Shown: positions 33,815 through 45,401 of the stretch, piece after piece | Layout of the letters: every line of letters starts with the position of its first letter | Numbering within the stretch: position 1 is the stretch's first letter | Origin: Christensenella sp. | GTDB lineage: Bacteria; Bacillota; Clostridia; Christensenellales; CAG-917 | NCBI GenBank assembly: GCA_022009775.1 | Contig: CP091723.1 | Location: 1,583,115-1,647,114 of the forward strand | Length of the DNA stretch: 64,000 nt | Direction of reading: 5' to 3' | The notes under the pieces: model-generated | The model's input: only the letters and a program-made list of their open reading frames with translations | Told to the model about the DNA's origin: nothing | Database searches by the model: none | Program-made: the position numbers and the translations under genes

Positions 33815-35567
33815 TCACCAGAGATTGTCGTTTCTCACGATCGCGCAACCTTTGCTTGCTCTTGCGACTGCCGCAATACCGTTCTTTGCGCCTGTGATGT
33901 CAGCATATCCGTCGTTGGTGGTTGCGATAAGGCTGCCGTTTGTTGCGAACAAACGGAGACGATATTCGCCTTTCTTGTCTTGATAGATTTCCCATTTGGG
34001 GAACTTCAAGGTTTCGTAATTTTTCAAAGTTTGATTTTCAACGGGTGCGATTTCAGCGTTCTTTATGATGCTTTGCACGCCGATTTTCGCTGCGCCGAGA
34101 GTGGTGTAGGCTTGTGCGCCGATTGCCACGACTCTGTAATTGGAAGAGTAGAGTTTGAACACGAAGTTGCCCTTATCCGTCTTCTTGATGACGTATTTGC
34201 CGTGGGTTTTGCCTTCGCCTTCGACGAGAACCTGTTCGTCGTTGTTATCGTCTTTTGCTGTTTTGGTTTCTTTGACTTCCTTTGCGGGAGTGGCTTCTTT
34301 TTCGGGAGCTTTCGTTTCTTTTGCTGTTTTTGCGTCTGCCCTTGCAGTCGTCTTGGTTGCTTTCACATCTTTTTCTGCCGTCGTTGCGGTCTTGTCTTTT
34401 GCTGCCACTTTCTTCTTTTCCTCCGTTGTAGAGTTTTGTGTATTTTCAACTTGAGTTGACTTTTTAGCGGCGGATTTCTTTTTGGTCGTATCCGCAGCGA
34501 CTTCTACCGTCCTGTCTTCATTGACGGCTTGTTTCGTCGTTCTCTTCTTGGCGGCAGGGGTGACTTCTTCTTTTTAGGCTCTTCCGCTTTCGGTTCGTTT
34601 TTTCGGTCTTCTTTTTGGGAACGACGGATGCGACAGCCCAGAGATCTTCCGCTTTTTCTTGTTTTTGTTTGGTGGAAACGACTTTTGCTTTCTTTGGTTG
34701 TTCTATGGCAAAATTCGTATTGTGCAATGCGCCGTCCACGGAGTATACGTCGTCGAGTTTAACCGCGCTCTTCTTTTCTTCGTGTTTATCTTCGTTATCT
34801 TCGTTCTCTTCTTGCTTTTCTGCGATTCTCTTTTGAGCGGTCTTTCTTACTTTCTTCGGTTTTTCGACCTTGATTTCTTCCGTTTTTTCTTCGACGGGCG
34901 TTTCTGCGTTTTCTTCCGTCGTTGCGTCTTTTATTTCTTCAACTTCGGAATTATCTTCTTGAACGGTTTCTTCTTGCGCCTGATCTTCTAAGTTTTCCGT
35001 TTCTTGCGTTTCTTCGGCTTTGACTTCGCTCGCTTGTTCCGGATTTATTTCTTCTTCGTCCGTCATATCTACGGAGATGACGGGGACGGGTTCATACTCG
35101 GCGGAGCTTTCGGATGAAACGTCTTCGGTTTGATCGCTTACGACTTCTTCGACGTTTTCTTCCGGTGCCGTTTCGTTTTCTTTTTCGTCTTCGAGTGAAG
35201 TGTTTTCGATTGCGCTTTCCTGATCTATGCCTTCTTCCGACACGTTTTCAACCGTCGTGTCGTCTGGCGTGGCAGTTTCTTCGCTTTCTTCCGCGGTGAT
35301 TTCGTCCGCAACGGTTTCTTGCGGGGCGGAAACGCTTTCGCCGTTTAATTCTTCGTTTTCGACGGTGTCGTTGACGTTTTCCGAATCTTTGGAAACTATT
35401 TCGTTGTTTTCGATCTTTTCTTCGTCGGTGGGGACTGCGTCTTCAATCGGTTTCGCTTCTTCGACGGTGCCGTCTTCGGCAACATGAATTAGAGTGCCGA
35501 CAGGTGCGTCGACGTCGTCTTCGAGAATCTCGCTTTCAAGAAATTCGATCTCATCGTACTTAGCCAT
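33815..35567 (-). CDS. Acidic disordered protein with two C-terminal DUF1508 repeats (two frame breaks)
   Basis: Two apparent open frames are one gene of about 584 aa. From the ATG at 35567, about 230 residues are Glu/Asp/Thr/Val-rich and disordered. A Lys-rich stretch (KPKKVRKTAQKRIAEKQ) and a short ordered-looking piece (LDDVYSVDGALHNTNFAIEQ) follow, then Ala/Lys/Thr repeats. The last 130 residues hold two DUF1508/YegP domains (GNFVFKLYSSNYRVVAIGAQAY and GEYRLRLFATNGSLIATTNDGY). Two missing bases, in the T run 34598-34603 and near 34566-34576 (plus strand), join the pieces. The role is unknown; a charge-segregated scaffold or nucleic-acid-binding protein is possible. Confidence 0.7.
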
Positions 35568-35719
35568 AAAAAAACTCCTCCGCGTGGAAAGAGAGAAATT
35601 TTTTGCATGAAAAAACTTCTCTATAATCCAAGTTGTTATTATATTAACATATTTATTTTTTCAAATCAATAAACTTGACGATTTTTTTCGGTATATTTTG
35701 CGTATTTTGCACGAACAAA

Positions 35720-35748
35720 TTGATAAATTGCACAATATGTGGTATGAT
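35720..35748 (+). promoter_or_regulatory. Promoter for pcrA-ligA
   Basis: TTGATA at 35720-35725, 17 bases, TATGAT at 35743-35748. Confidence 0.65.
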
Positions 35749-35799
35749 TTTTAACGATAAGCGACTTTTTCGTCTCATAAGAAGTCGTATAATAAGATT

Positions 35800-38043
35800 A
35801 TGAACACGACATTCAAACTCAACAAACAACAACAACTCGCTGTCGAAGCGGTGGACGGACCGATACTCGTCATCGCAGGCGCAGGCAGCGGAAAAACGCG
35901 CGTACTCACTGCGCGCATTTGTCATTTGATAGAAATCGGGGTAAGCCCGTACAACATTCTTGCAATCACGTTCACGAACAAAGCGGCGAACGAGATGAAA
36001 GAACGAATAGAAAAACAACTCGGATATTCGGACGTGTGGACAAGCACGTTTCACTCTATGTGCGCTCGCATACTTCGTACGGACATCGACAAAATCGGAT
36101 ATTCCAAAGATTTTACCATATACACCGACCTTGAAAGCGAAAGAGTGGTCAAGAGAATTTTGCAGGACTATCCGCAAGCAGACCCGAAAAACAAAGGCGA
36201 TTATTTGTGGCATATCTCGCGCGCAAAAACGCTTGCGATGTCTCCTGAAGACTATTACGACGCGATAAAGGACGACGACAACGACGCCTACAATATCACC
36301 GAAGTTTACAAACGCTACGAAGCGGAATTGAAAAAATGCAATTGTCTCGACTTTGACGATTTGCTTCTCAAAACCGTGCTTTTGTTCCGTGAGTGTCCCG
36401 AAGTGCTTGAAAAATATCAGAATCGTTTCAAATATATAAACGTAGACGAGTTTCAGGACACCAACAAATTGCAGTACGACATCGTGAAAATGCTGTCTAA
36501 AAAATACGGCAATTTGTTCGTCGTCGGGGACGAAGATCAGTCCATTTATAGTTGGCGCGGCGCGGAGATACGCAATATTCTCGATTTCCCCAAAGATTTC
36601 CCTGGGACAAAAGTTTTCAAACTCGAACAGAACTATCGAAGCACGACGTCAATTCTCAAAGCGGCGAACAACGTCATAAAAAACAACGCAAACCGCAACG
36701 AGAAGACGCTTTGGAGCGAAATCGAAGCCGACGACAGCATCGAGTATTACGAAGCGTATTCGGACAGAGACGAAGCAAGTCACGTAGCACGCGCTATAAG
36801 CACGTTGCATCGTCAGGGCGAACCGTACAAGGAAATGGCGGTTTTGGTGCGTGCAAACTCGGTTACGCGCGGTTTTGAAGAAGAATTCAATCTGCACGGC
36901 ATACCGTACAAAGTTTTCGGCGGCTTCCGTTTTTACGAAAGAAAAGAAATTAAAGACACGCTCGCATACGTGCGCATCGCAATAAATCCGAGCGATAACG
37001 ATAGCGTTCTGAGAGTCGTCAACTATCCAAAGCGCGGCATAGGCAACACTGCCGTTTTGGAATTGCAAAACGTGGCAAAAGACACGAATATGACGCTTTT
37101 TCAGGTGCTTCTCAATCCGGGATTGCTTTCGGGAACAACCGCAAAGAAACTTGCTCCGTTCACGGAAATCGCAATGGACCTTGTCAAAATGCAAAAGAAA
37201 ATGAAGGCGGTTGAATTTGTACAATACGCGATACGCCGAAGCGGACTTGAAACCGCACTGGCTGCAAGCGGAGATCCCGAAGACGCAAACCGTCTCGAAA
37301 ATATCGAAGAACTTGTCGGAGCGGTGCAGCAATACGAGCAGGACAACGAAAATTCTTCTATTTCCGACTTTATGCAATCGGTCGCGCTCGTGAGCGATAC
37401 GGACGAGATGAACAGCGACGATTACGTGACTATCGCAACCGTACACGCAGTGAAAGGGCTCGAATTCGACGACGTGTTCGTCGTTGCGCTCGAAGAAGGT
37501 ATATTCCCGACGCAACGTTCGATAACGGCAGGCGACATCGAAGAAGAAAGACGACTTATGTACGTTGCCATTACCAGAGCGAGAAAGAGACTTTTTATTC
37601 TCAATGCGCGTCAACGTTACCGTTTCGGTAAGACTGAAAATATGCCGCAGAGCAGATTCGTAGGTGAGATGAGCGGATTTAGACAATCCATGCGTTTTTC
37701 AAACTCTAACTACACGCAATCGTCTTTCAAACCCGAAAATCGCATAAAACTCGGCGTTAACAATCCGCAAACGGCGGCGTTCAAGACGAAATTGTCAAAC
37801 GGCTTTGACAAGTCGAGCATGACGAACGCGTCAAAAACCGCAAAGTCTTCAAACGTAGACTACGACAAATTCACCAAAAACACTATAGTCGAACACTCAA
37901 AATTCGGACGTGGCATAATCATTCAGACGGACGGTGACGGTGAAGACAAAATCGCGGCAATCGCGTTCAAAGGTCTTGGCGTAAAGAGATTTACGCTTGC
38001 AATAGCCGCTCCAAACCTGAAAATCGTCGGAAAAGAAGACTAA
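35800..38043 (+). CDS. pcrA: ATP-dependent DNA helicase PcrA/UvrD
   Basis: 747 aa superfamily-1 helicase that unwinds DNA in repair and clears RNA polymerase and RecA. Motifs in order: QQQLAVEAVDGPILVIAGAGSGKT (Q motif and Walker A), ITFTNKAANEM, VDEFQDTN (motif II), GDEDQSIYSWRGA, LEQNYRST, VHAVKGLEFDDVFV and VAITRARK. The C-terminus ends in a PcrA-like beta domain (VEHSKFGRGIIIQ) that binds RNA polymerase. Intact. pcrA followed by ligA is the usual Firmicute order. Confidence 0.96.
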   Translation: MNTTFKLNKQQQLAVEAVDGPILVIAGAGSGKTRVLTARICHLIEIGVSPYNILAITFTNKAANEMKERIEKQLGYSDVWTSTFHSMCARILRTDIDKIGYSKDFTIYTDLESERVVKRILQDYPQADPKNKGDYLWHISRAKTLAMSPEDYYDAIKDDDNDAYNITEVYKRYEAELKKCNCLDFDDLLLKTVLLFRECPEVLEKYQNRFKYINVDEFQDTNKLQYDIVKMLSKKYGNLFVVGDEDQSIYSWRGAEIRNILDFPKDFPGTKVFKLEQNYRSTTSILKAANNVIKNNANRNEKTLWSEIEADDSIEYYEAYSDRDEASHVARAISTLHRQGEPYKEMAVLVRANSVTRGFEEEFNLHGIPYKVFGGFRFYERKEIKDTLAYVRIAINPSDNDSVLRVVNYPKRGIGNTAVLELQNVAKDTNMTLFQVLLNPGLLSGTTAKKLAPFTEIAMDLVKMQKKMKAVEFVQYAIRRSGLETALAASGDPEDANRLENIEELVGAVQQYEQDNENSSISDFMQSVALVSDTDEMNSDDYVTIATVHAVKGLEFDDVFVVALEEGIFPTQRSITAGDIEEERRLMYVAITRARKRLFILNARQRYRFGKTENMPQSRFVGEMSGFRQSMRFSNSNYTQSSFKPENRIKLGVNNPQTAAFKTKLSNGFDKSSMTNASKTAKSSNVDYDKFTKNTIVEHSKFGRGIIIQTDGDGEDKIAAIAFKGLGVKRFTLAIAAPNLKIVGKED

Positions 38044-38120
38044 CATCGCTCAAAAACGAGCAAAATCTATATTATAGCAAACGCTATAAAAACCTATCGC
38101 AAATAACAGCAGGTGAAATT

Positions 38121-40069
38121 ATGGACAAACTTGCCAGAATGAAAGAACTCGTAAACACTCTCAACGAGTGGGCGAGACTGTATTACGAAGAAGACGCTCC
38201 TGTCGTATCCGATGCGGAGTATGACCGCCTTTACGACGAATTGCGAACGCTTGAAGCAGAAGAAGGTTATTCTCTCAAAAATAGCCCCACGCATAGAGTC
38301 GGCGGTGCACCGAAAGGCAAATTCGAGCAATCGAAGCATCTTTTGCGCCTGTACAGTCTCGACAAATGCCAGTCAAAAGAAGAGTTTTCGGATTGGTGCA
38401 ATCGTCTTGTCAAGACGGTCGGGTATTTTCCCGCACTCACTTGCGAGTATAAATTCGACGGTCTTACACTCAACATTTTGTACAACAACGGCGAACTTAT
38501 TCAAGCCGCAACGCGCGGAAACGGCACGATAGGCGAAATAGTCACCGACCAGGTCAGCACCATTCGTTATTTGCCCAAACACATCGATTATAAGGGCAAA
38601 ATCGAGATACAAGGGGAAGGCATATTGCGTTTGAGTGCGCTCGAAAGATACAATAGGACTAGCGACGATCCGCTCAAAAACGCCAGAAACGGCGCGGCCG
38701 GCGCAATTCGCAATCTCAATCCCGACGTCACGGCAAAACGCGATTTGTCTTTCTTTGCCTACAATATCGGGTATAGCGACAAGCATTTTTCTTCGCAGGA
38801 AGAAATGCGTGCGTTCGTCAAAGAACAAGGATTCGAGACGGAAGGCGATTTCAAAATCGTCAGAAGCGAAAAAGAAGCGATGCAATACGCCGATATGGTG
38901 GGAGAGAAGAGAGAAACTCTCGATTATCTCATCGACGGAGTAGTATTCAAGGTTGACGACGTTGCGCTTCGCGACGAGATAGGTTTCACCGAAAAATTTC
39001 CGAAATGGGCGGTTGCGTACAAGTTTAAGGCCGACGAGATGACCACGACGCTCGAAGACGTCGTGTGGCAAGTGTCCAGAAGCGCAAAACTCAATCCGAT
39101 TGCGGTGTTAGAACCTGTTGACATAGGCGGAGTCACCGTATCGCGCGCAACGCTGAACAACTACAGCGATATTCTCAAAAAGAAAGTTAAAATCGGAGAC
39201 AAGGTTTTCGTGCGCAGAAGCAACGACGTTATTCCCGAAATCATGGGCGTTGCAATAGAATCTCCCGACGCAAAACCCGTCGAAAAACCGACTGTATGTC
39301 CCGTTTGTCACGCTCCCGTCAAAGAAGTCGGCGCGTTTTTGTATTGCACGGGGGACAACTGTGCGCCGCAAATCGTATCTAAACTTGACCATTTTGCGTC
39401 AAAGGACGCTATGGATATAGACGGTTTCAGTGAAAAAACCGCCGAACAACTTTACAACGAAACTCATCTCGAAGACGCTGTCGATTTGCTCAATCTGACC
39501 GCAACTGATTTGTTCGGTCTTGACGGATTCGGCGACAAAAGATTGCGAATTTGCTTTCTTCAATCGAAAAAGCAAAGAATACGACGCTTGACAGATTTAT
39601 TTTCGCACTAGGCATCGACGGTATCGGCAAAAAGACCGCAAAAGATTTGGTTAAGCGGTTTAGAACGCTTGAAAATCTCGAAAACGCGTCTTTTGAAGAA
39701 CTTTCGAGTGTGGACGGCATCGGAGACATACTTGCAAACAACGTTTTTCAATACTTCCGTGATTCTAACAATGTCGATTTTGTAAACAAACTGCTTGCAA
39801 GCGGTGTGAAAATCGAAGAGAAAGAAGAAAAACAAGGCGTTTTCTCTGGAATGAAAGTCGTGCTTACAGGCTCGCTTCCTACCTACAAGCGCGGTGAAGC
39901 GACCAAACTTATCGAAGACAACGGCGGTGAAGTCGCGGCGAGTGTTTCTAAAACCGTCAATATGGTTCTTGCGGGCGAAGACGCAGGCTCAAAACTCGAA
40001 AAGGCGCAGAAACTCGGCATCAAAATCATTGACGAAAACGAGTTTAAGGCGATGCTCGGATTGCAATAA
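38121..40069 (+). CDS. ligA: NAD-dependent DNA ligase LigA (one frame break)
   Basis: Seals nicks in DNA using NAD. The adenylation Lys is in CEYKFDGLTLNIL near residue 110. The OB fold, a four-Cys zinc finger (CPVCHAP and YCTGDNCAPQ), helix-hairpin-helix repeats and a C-terminal BRCT domain (FSGMKVVLTGSLPTYKR) follow. The frame breaks in AAAA at 39537-39540, where one A is missing; the repaired join is GDKKIANLLSSIEKAK. Length about 649 aa. Two small hairpins lie in the gap after pcrA (TATAGC 38073-38078 with GCTATA 38083-38088). Confidence 0.95.
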
Positions 40070-40134
40070 GCCGAAAATAAACGAAAAAATGCGAAAAGGT
40101 CGTGCAGAAATGCTCGACTTTTTTTACTTTTCGC

Positions 40135-40163
40135 TTGTTTATGAGTATTGTTTATGATATAAT
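40135..40163 (+). promoter_or_regulatory. Promoter for the yicC-gmk operon
   Basis: TTGTTT at 40135-40140, 17 bases, TATAAT at 40158-40163, 30 bases before the start codon. It appears to drive the long housekeeping run that follows. Confidence 0.75.
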
Positions 40164-40193
40164 ACTAAAAAATTTATATAGGCGGATATGCGA

Positions 40194-41069
40194 ATGTACA
40201 GCATGACAGGCTACGGAAAAGGCGCAAGCAAGCGCGACGGAAAGACGATAACCGTTGAAATCAAGACGGTGAATCACAGATTTTTGGATTGCAATTTTAA
40301 ATTGCCGAGAACCTTTCTTTTCGTCGAAGACAGAGTGCGAAAAGCAATCTCTTCCGCCATTTCTCGCGGTCACGTCGATTTGTTTTTGACTTACGAGCAA
40401 ACCGCAGTCGACGAAGGCGCGTATACGGTCGATTGTGAACTTGCCGCAAATTATCTTGCCGCCGCAAACAGACTTGCGCTCGCCACGGGGCTTGAAAACG
40501 ATTTGACGCTTTCTTCCATTCTCAAAGTACCGGACGTCGTGACGAAAGAACAGGCAGTCGAAGACGAAGATTTGCTTGCAGAAATGACAGTCGAAGCGTT
40601 GAACGCCGCACTCGAAAATCTCAAAATCATGCGAGAAAAAGAAGGTTTGGCTCTCAAAGCGGACATTTCAAAGAAACTCGACAATATTGCGTCCTGCCTT
40701 GAAATCATCAAAGAATTTGCGCCGCAAGTGGTCGAAGATTACAGAAACGGACTCAACGCACGCATTGCGGAAGTCGTTTCTCCCACACAGGTTGATATGC
40801 AAAGACTCGCCACCGAAGTCGCTCTTTATGCCGATCATTGCGCTATTGACGAAGAAATCACCCGTCTTACGACGCACATTGCCAATATGCGCACGCTTCT
40901 CGAAGCGGACGAACCCGTCGGAAGAAAAATGGACTTTCTCGTGCAGGAATTCAACAGAGAGACGAACACGATCGGCTCGAAAGCCAATGATATGCGCATA
41001 ACCGGTCAAGTGCTTGCCATCAAGAACGAAATCGAAAAGATGCGCGAACAAGCGGCAAATATCGAATAA
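40194..41069 (+). CDS. yicC: YicC family endoribonuclease
   Basis: 291 aa of the YicC/YloC family (MYSMTGYGKGASKRDGKTITVEIKTVNHRFLD at the N-terminus; C-terminal DUF1732 part with KMDFLVQEFNRETNTIGSK). The family has RNase activity and affects sRNA and mRNA stability. Two ATGs are possible; I choose 40194 because GGCGG at 40181-40185 is properly spaced to it and it gives the family start. The next gene is gmk; remA, which lies between them in Bacillus, is missing. Confidence 0.9.
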   Translation: MYSMTGYGKGASKRDGKTITVEIKTVNHRFLDCNFKLPRTFLFVEDRVRKAISSAISRGHVDLFLTYEQTAVDEGAYTVDCELAANYLAAANRLALATGLENDLTLSSILKVPDVVTKEQAVEDEDLLAEMTVEALNAALENLKIMREKEGLALKADISKKLDNIASCLEIIKEFAPQVVEDYRNGLNARIAEVVSPTQVDMQRLATEVALYADHCAIDEEITRLTTHIANMRTLLEADEPVGRKMDFLVQEFNRETNTIGSKANDMRITGQVLAIKNEIEKMREQAANIE

Positions 41070-41120
41070 AACGGAAGTTATTCATATATCCCGCTTGGTC
41101 GGGAAAGGGAGTTTACACTT

Positions 41121-41722
41121 ATGCAAAAACGCGGTATGTTGATAGTCATCTCGGGCTTCAGCGGAGTGGGCAAAAGCACTGTCATCTCGCACATGTTCGA
41201 CGCAATGCCGAATCTTCGTTTTTCGGTGTCATGTACGTCGAGAAAACCGAGAGCCGGCGAAAAAGAAGGCATCGATTATTATTACGTCACCGAAGAAGAG
41301 TTTGCGCGCAAAGTCGAAAACAACGAATTCGTCGAATACACACGCACTTTCACGAACTGCTACGGCACGTTGAAATGCGAAATCGACAGATTGCTATCCG
41401 AAGGCTACGACATACTTCTCGACATCAACAGCGTAGGCGCAAAGAACATCAAAAAGCGTATCCCGACGCCGTGACGGTGTTTATCAATCCGCCGTCTCTC
41501 GAAGAGCTCAAAAAGCGTCTCGTCGGCAGGGGAAGCGAAACTCCCGACAGTCTTAAAAAACGTCTTGACGAGATTGAATTCGAGTCAAAAGCGATACCTT
41601 TTTACGATTTCGTGGTCGTAAACGACGTGGCTCTCGATTGCTCTAACAAAATCGTCGCATTCCTTGAAAAAAAGCGCAAGGAACTCAACGACAAGTACGC
41701 AAAAGAAAACTCGCAAAACTGA
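41121..41722 (+). CDS. gmk: Guanylate kinase (one frame break)
   Basis: Phosphorylates GMP to GDP. P-loop SGFSGVGKST, then SCTSRKPRAGEKEGIDYYYV and FVEYTRTFTNCYGT for GMP binding. The frame breaks at AAAAA 41451-41455; with a sixth A it continues NIKKAYPDAVTVFINPPS. Rebuilt length about 200 aa. GGGAG precedes the ATG. A CCCG/CGGG hairpin lies in the 50-base gap upstream. Confidence 0.94.
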
Positions 41723-41800
41723 AAACGGTTTTGCACGACAAAGTCGAAACGCAACGCAAGTTGCAACGAATATAAATAAAAGAAACGGAGAATAAAAGTT

Positions 41801-41995
41801 ATGATGATCGATCCCCCGATTGACAAACTTATCAAACACGCAGAGTGCAGATACGCACTCACCGTCGCAGTTGCAAAACGCACTCGCGAACTCGTCACGA
41901 GTGAAAGCGATTATCTTGCAAAGAGCGGAATGAAACCCATTTCTCTTGCTTGCAAAGAAATCTACGAAGACAAAATCAAAATCGTTCGCGACTGA
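41801..41995 (+). CDS. rpoZ: RNA polymerase omega subunit
   Basis: 64 aa with MIDPPIDKLIKHAECRYALTVAVAKRTREL, the standard omega core that clamps the beta' C-terminus and mediates (p)ppGpp response in some bacteria. Located between gmk and coaBC as in other Firmicutes. Two Met codons in a row at the start; GGAGA precedes them. Confidence 0.93.
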   Translation: MMIDPPIDKLIKHAECRYALTVAVAKRTRELVTSESDYLAKSGMKPISLACKEIYEDKIKIVRD

Positions 41996-42028
41996 ACGTA
42001 AGCGATTTTATCTGCAGGCAGGTTTTTT

Positions 42029-43214
42029 ATGCTGTACGGAAAGAACGTTGTGTTGGGCGTGAGCGGCGGAATTGCCGTTTACAAAGCGTGCGAGATAGTG
42101 TCACGTCTCAAAAAACTGGGCGCAAACGTGGACGTCGTTATGACGGACAACGCTCGGGAGTTTGTCACGCCATTGACGTTCCAAACGCTTGCGAAATCTG
42201 CGGTGGTTACCAACGCTTTCGAGCCTGTCAAGGTGTTTGACATCAACCATATCTCGCTTGCGAAAAAAGCGGATATTCTTGTGGTTGCCCCTGCGACTGC
42301 AAACGTCATTGCAAAATTCGCAAACGGAATTGCAGACGATATGCTAACGACGACTTATCTTGCGTGCAATGCGCAAAAACTTATTTGCCCGGCAATGAAC
42401 TGCAATATGTACGAAGACCCTGCAACGCAGGAGAATATGCGAGTGCTTAAAGAGCGCGGCGATATGTTCTGCGACAGTGCGGTCGGACTTCTCGCATGCG
42501 GAGACGTCGGCAAAGGGCGTATGGCGGAACCGAAGGACATCGTAGACAAAATCGTCGAGTATCTCACTCCCGTTCAGGATTTTGCCGGAAAGAGAGTTCT
42601 CGTCACGGCAGGCGGTACGGAAGAGAATATCGACGGTGTTCGCGTGCTTGCAAATCATTCAAGCGGCAAAATGGGCTTTGCAATTGCAAATGCCGTTGCA
42701 GAACGCGGAGGAAGCGTCGTTTTGGTGTACGGAAACGTGTCGGTAGCACCGCCGAATTGCACCGAAAAAGCAATTAAAGTCGTTTCCACGACGGATATGC
42801 TCGACGTGTGCGTGAAAGAGTTTGAAGATTGCGATGTCGCTATTATGGCGGCTGCACCTGCAGATTATCGCCTCGAAAAGCCGTTTGACAACAAGGTTAA
42901 GAGCGATACGCTCACGCTTACGTTTGTGAAAAATCCCGACATTGCCAAAACGCTCGGGGAAAGCAAAGGTGAAAGAAAACTTGTCGTTTTTTTCTGCGGA
43001 AACGGAAAATCTGATTGAAAACGCAAAAGGCAAACTCATAAAGAAACACGCAGATTTGGTCGTTGCAAACGACGTCACGCAAAAAGGCGCGGGATTCAAC
43101 GTGGATACGAACGTCGCTACTATTATAGACAACGACGGCAATTTGTTTGAAAGCGGCGAAGTGTCAAAACGCGCGCTTGCCGATATGATACTCGACAAGG
43201 TGCTTGCGTTATGA
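42029..43214 (+). CDS. coaBC: Phosphopantothenate-cysteine ligase/decarboxylase CoaBC (one frame break)
   Basis: Bifunctional enzyme of CoA synthesis: CoaC decarboxylase in the N-half (GVSGGIAVYKA, PAMNCNMYEDPATQENM with the active Asn and Cys), CoaB ligase in the C-half (VTAGGTEENIDGVRVLANHSSGKMG). The frame breaks in seven T at 42987-42993; with six T it reads VVFSAETENLIENAKGKL. About 394 aa. Its stop overlaps the priA start. Confidence 0.94.
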
Positions 43215-45382
43215 TTCTGGAAGTTATCGTCGACATTTCAAACTCGGACGTTGACCGCACTTTCGATTACGAAGGTCCCGACGTCCCGATAGGAAGCCGA
43301 GTCGTCGTCGAATTCGGCAAAAAACGCCTTATCGGTTTCGTTATAGGCAAAAAGATTCGTCCGATTTTTCAAATCTCAAACAGGCAAAATACATAGATTC
43401 ACCGATAAGTCCCGAGCAGTTGGGACTTATGGACTTTATGCGCAAGACGTACAATCTGCGCTATATAGACGTTATCCGTCTTTTTATTCCGTCAAAACTT
43501 CGCGAAGAAAAAGATCCCGAATTTACAAGAAAATTTCTTACTGTAGACGATACGCGTTCTCTTGAAGAACTCAAATCGGTTGTCGGTACGAGAGCGCAAA
43601 AGCAACTCGACGCACTCGATTTCATAGCGACCACCGGCGGACAGTTTCTCACGCTTCTGATAAGTAGATTCGGCGTGAGCGCGATAAACGGATTGAGAGA
43701 AAAAGGCGTTGTCGTTGAAAGTGACGTTCACGAACGTTCGACTCCGCTCGGAACGCTTAAAAAGAGAAAAAGCTCGTCGTTTTGACGCCTGCGCAATCGG
43801 ACGCGGTCGAAAAAATATCAAACGGAAAAGGCACGTTCTTGCTCCACGGCGTTACGGGAAGCGGAAAAACCGAGATTTACGAAACCGTCATCGAACGAGA
43901 GATTGCAAAGGGAAAAACGGCTATAATGCTCGTTCCCGAAATATCGCTTACTCCGCAAATGCTCGGCCTTTTCAGAGCACGATTCGGAGACGACGTTGCG
44001 ATACTTCATTCGGGACTTAACGACAGCGAAAGATACGACGAGTGGAAAAGACTCAAAACCGGCGCGGCTCACATCGCAATCGGTGCGAGAAGCGCGGTTT
44101 TCGCACCGCTTGAAAACATCGGCGCAATCATAATCGACGAAGAGCACGACACGAGTTATTTGTCGGAATCCAATCCCAGATACGACACGAAGACGATTGC
44201 AAGTTACAGGGCGAAAGCAAATGACGGCGTTTTGGTGCTCGGCTCGGCGACTCCCGATATGGAAACGTATCTGAAAGCGACGAAAGGCGAGTATCAACTC
44301 ATAACTCTTCCCGATCGCATATCCAAGCACAAATTGCCAGAAATGGAAATCGTGGATATGACGCAGGAGTTTCGCATGGGCAATCGTTCGCTTTTTTCAA
44401 AGGCACTTCAGGACGCGCTCATCGAGACGAAGAACAAAGGCGAACAATCCATGCTGTTTCTCAACCGTCGCGGTTTTGCATCGTTTATCCGCTGCAAAGA
44501 GTGCGGATACGTTGCAAAATGCGAAGATTGCGACATTTCGCTGACATATCACAAAGAAGACAACGAATTGAAATGCCACTATTGCGGAAGACGCTATCAC
44601 GCGCTCACGAAATGTCCCAACTGTGGCAGCGACCAAATAAAACAGGGCAGAATCGGCACGGAAAAAGTTGTTGAAGAACTCAAAAACTCATTCCCGACGT
44701 CAGAGTGCTCCGCATGGACAACGACACGACAATGCGCAAGGACAGTTATTTCAAGATTCTGTCGGCGTTTGCGGACGGTCAGGCCGACGTGCTCGTCGGC
44801 ACGCAAATGATTGCAAAAGGGCACGATTTCGGCAACGTCACGCTCGTAGGAATTCTCGAAGCGGACGCGGCGTTGTACTTTTCCGACTATCGCTCAAGCG
44901 AGCGCACGTTCCAACTAATCACGCAGGTTGCGGGAAGAGCGGGAAGAGCGGAAAAAGAAGGCAGGGTTATTCTTCAAACCTACGCACCTAAACATTACGT
45001 TTTCCGTTTCGGCAAAAACTACGACTATCTCGGTTTTTGGAAGAAAGAAATCAACACGCGTATGGTCACAAAGTTTCCGCCGTTCACGAAAGTTGTGAGA
45101 ATACTGCTTTCGTCCACGGTCGAGCAAGACGTCGTTGATGCGGCTCGCTCGTGCTACAAGGCCGTTCAACAACTTGAAAAGGAAAGCGGCAAATTCGTGT
45201 ATCTCGGCGCAAGCAAATCGCCGGTGACGCGAATAAACGGGCTTTGCAGATATCAGATTATGATGCGAATAGAGCCTGCTCAATTTGAAAATATAATAGG
45301 CGATATATACAAAATTGCCGACGCAAATAAATCGAAAAAATGCAACGTGTTCGTCGAAATCAATCCGCAAAGCCTGATTTGA
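43211..45382 (+). CDS. priA: Primosomal helicase PriA (three frame breaks)
   Basis: Restarts collapsed replication forks. The 3'-DNA-binding domain at the N-terminus (MILEVIVDISNSDVDRTFDY), Walker A GVTGSGKTE, DEEHD, the zinc-binding Cys cluster (RCKECGYVAKCEDC, CHYCGRR, KCPNCGS) and GTQMIAKGHDFGNVTLV are all present over about 725 aa. Three runs of five A (43349-43353, 43759-43763, 44682-44686) each need a sixth A; the repaired joins read GKKDSSDFS, LKKEKKLVVLTP and LKKLIPDVRVLRMD. Confidence 0.94.
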
Positions 45383-45401
45383 CGAGCGTATAGGTGATAA
45401 A

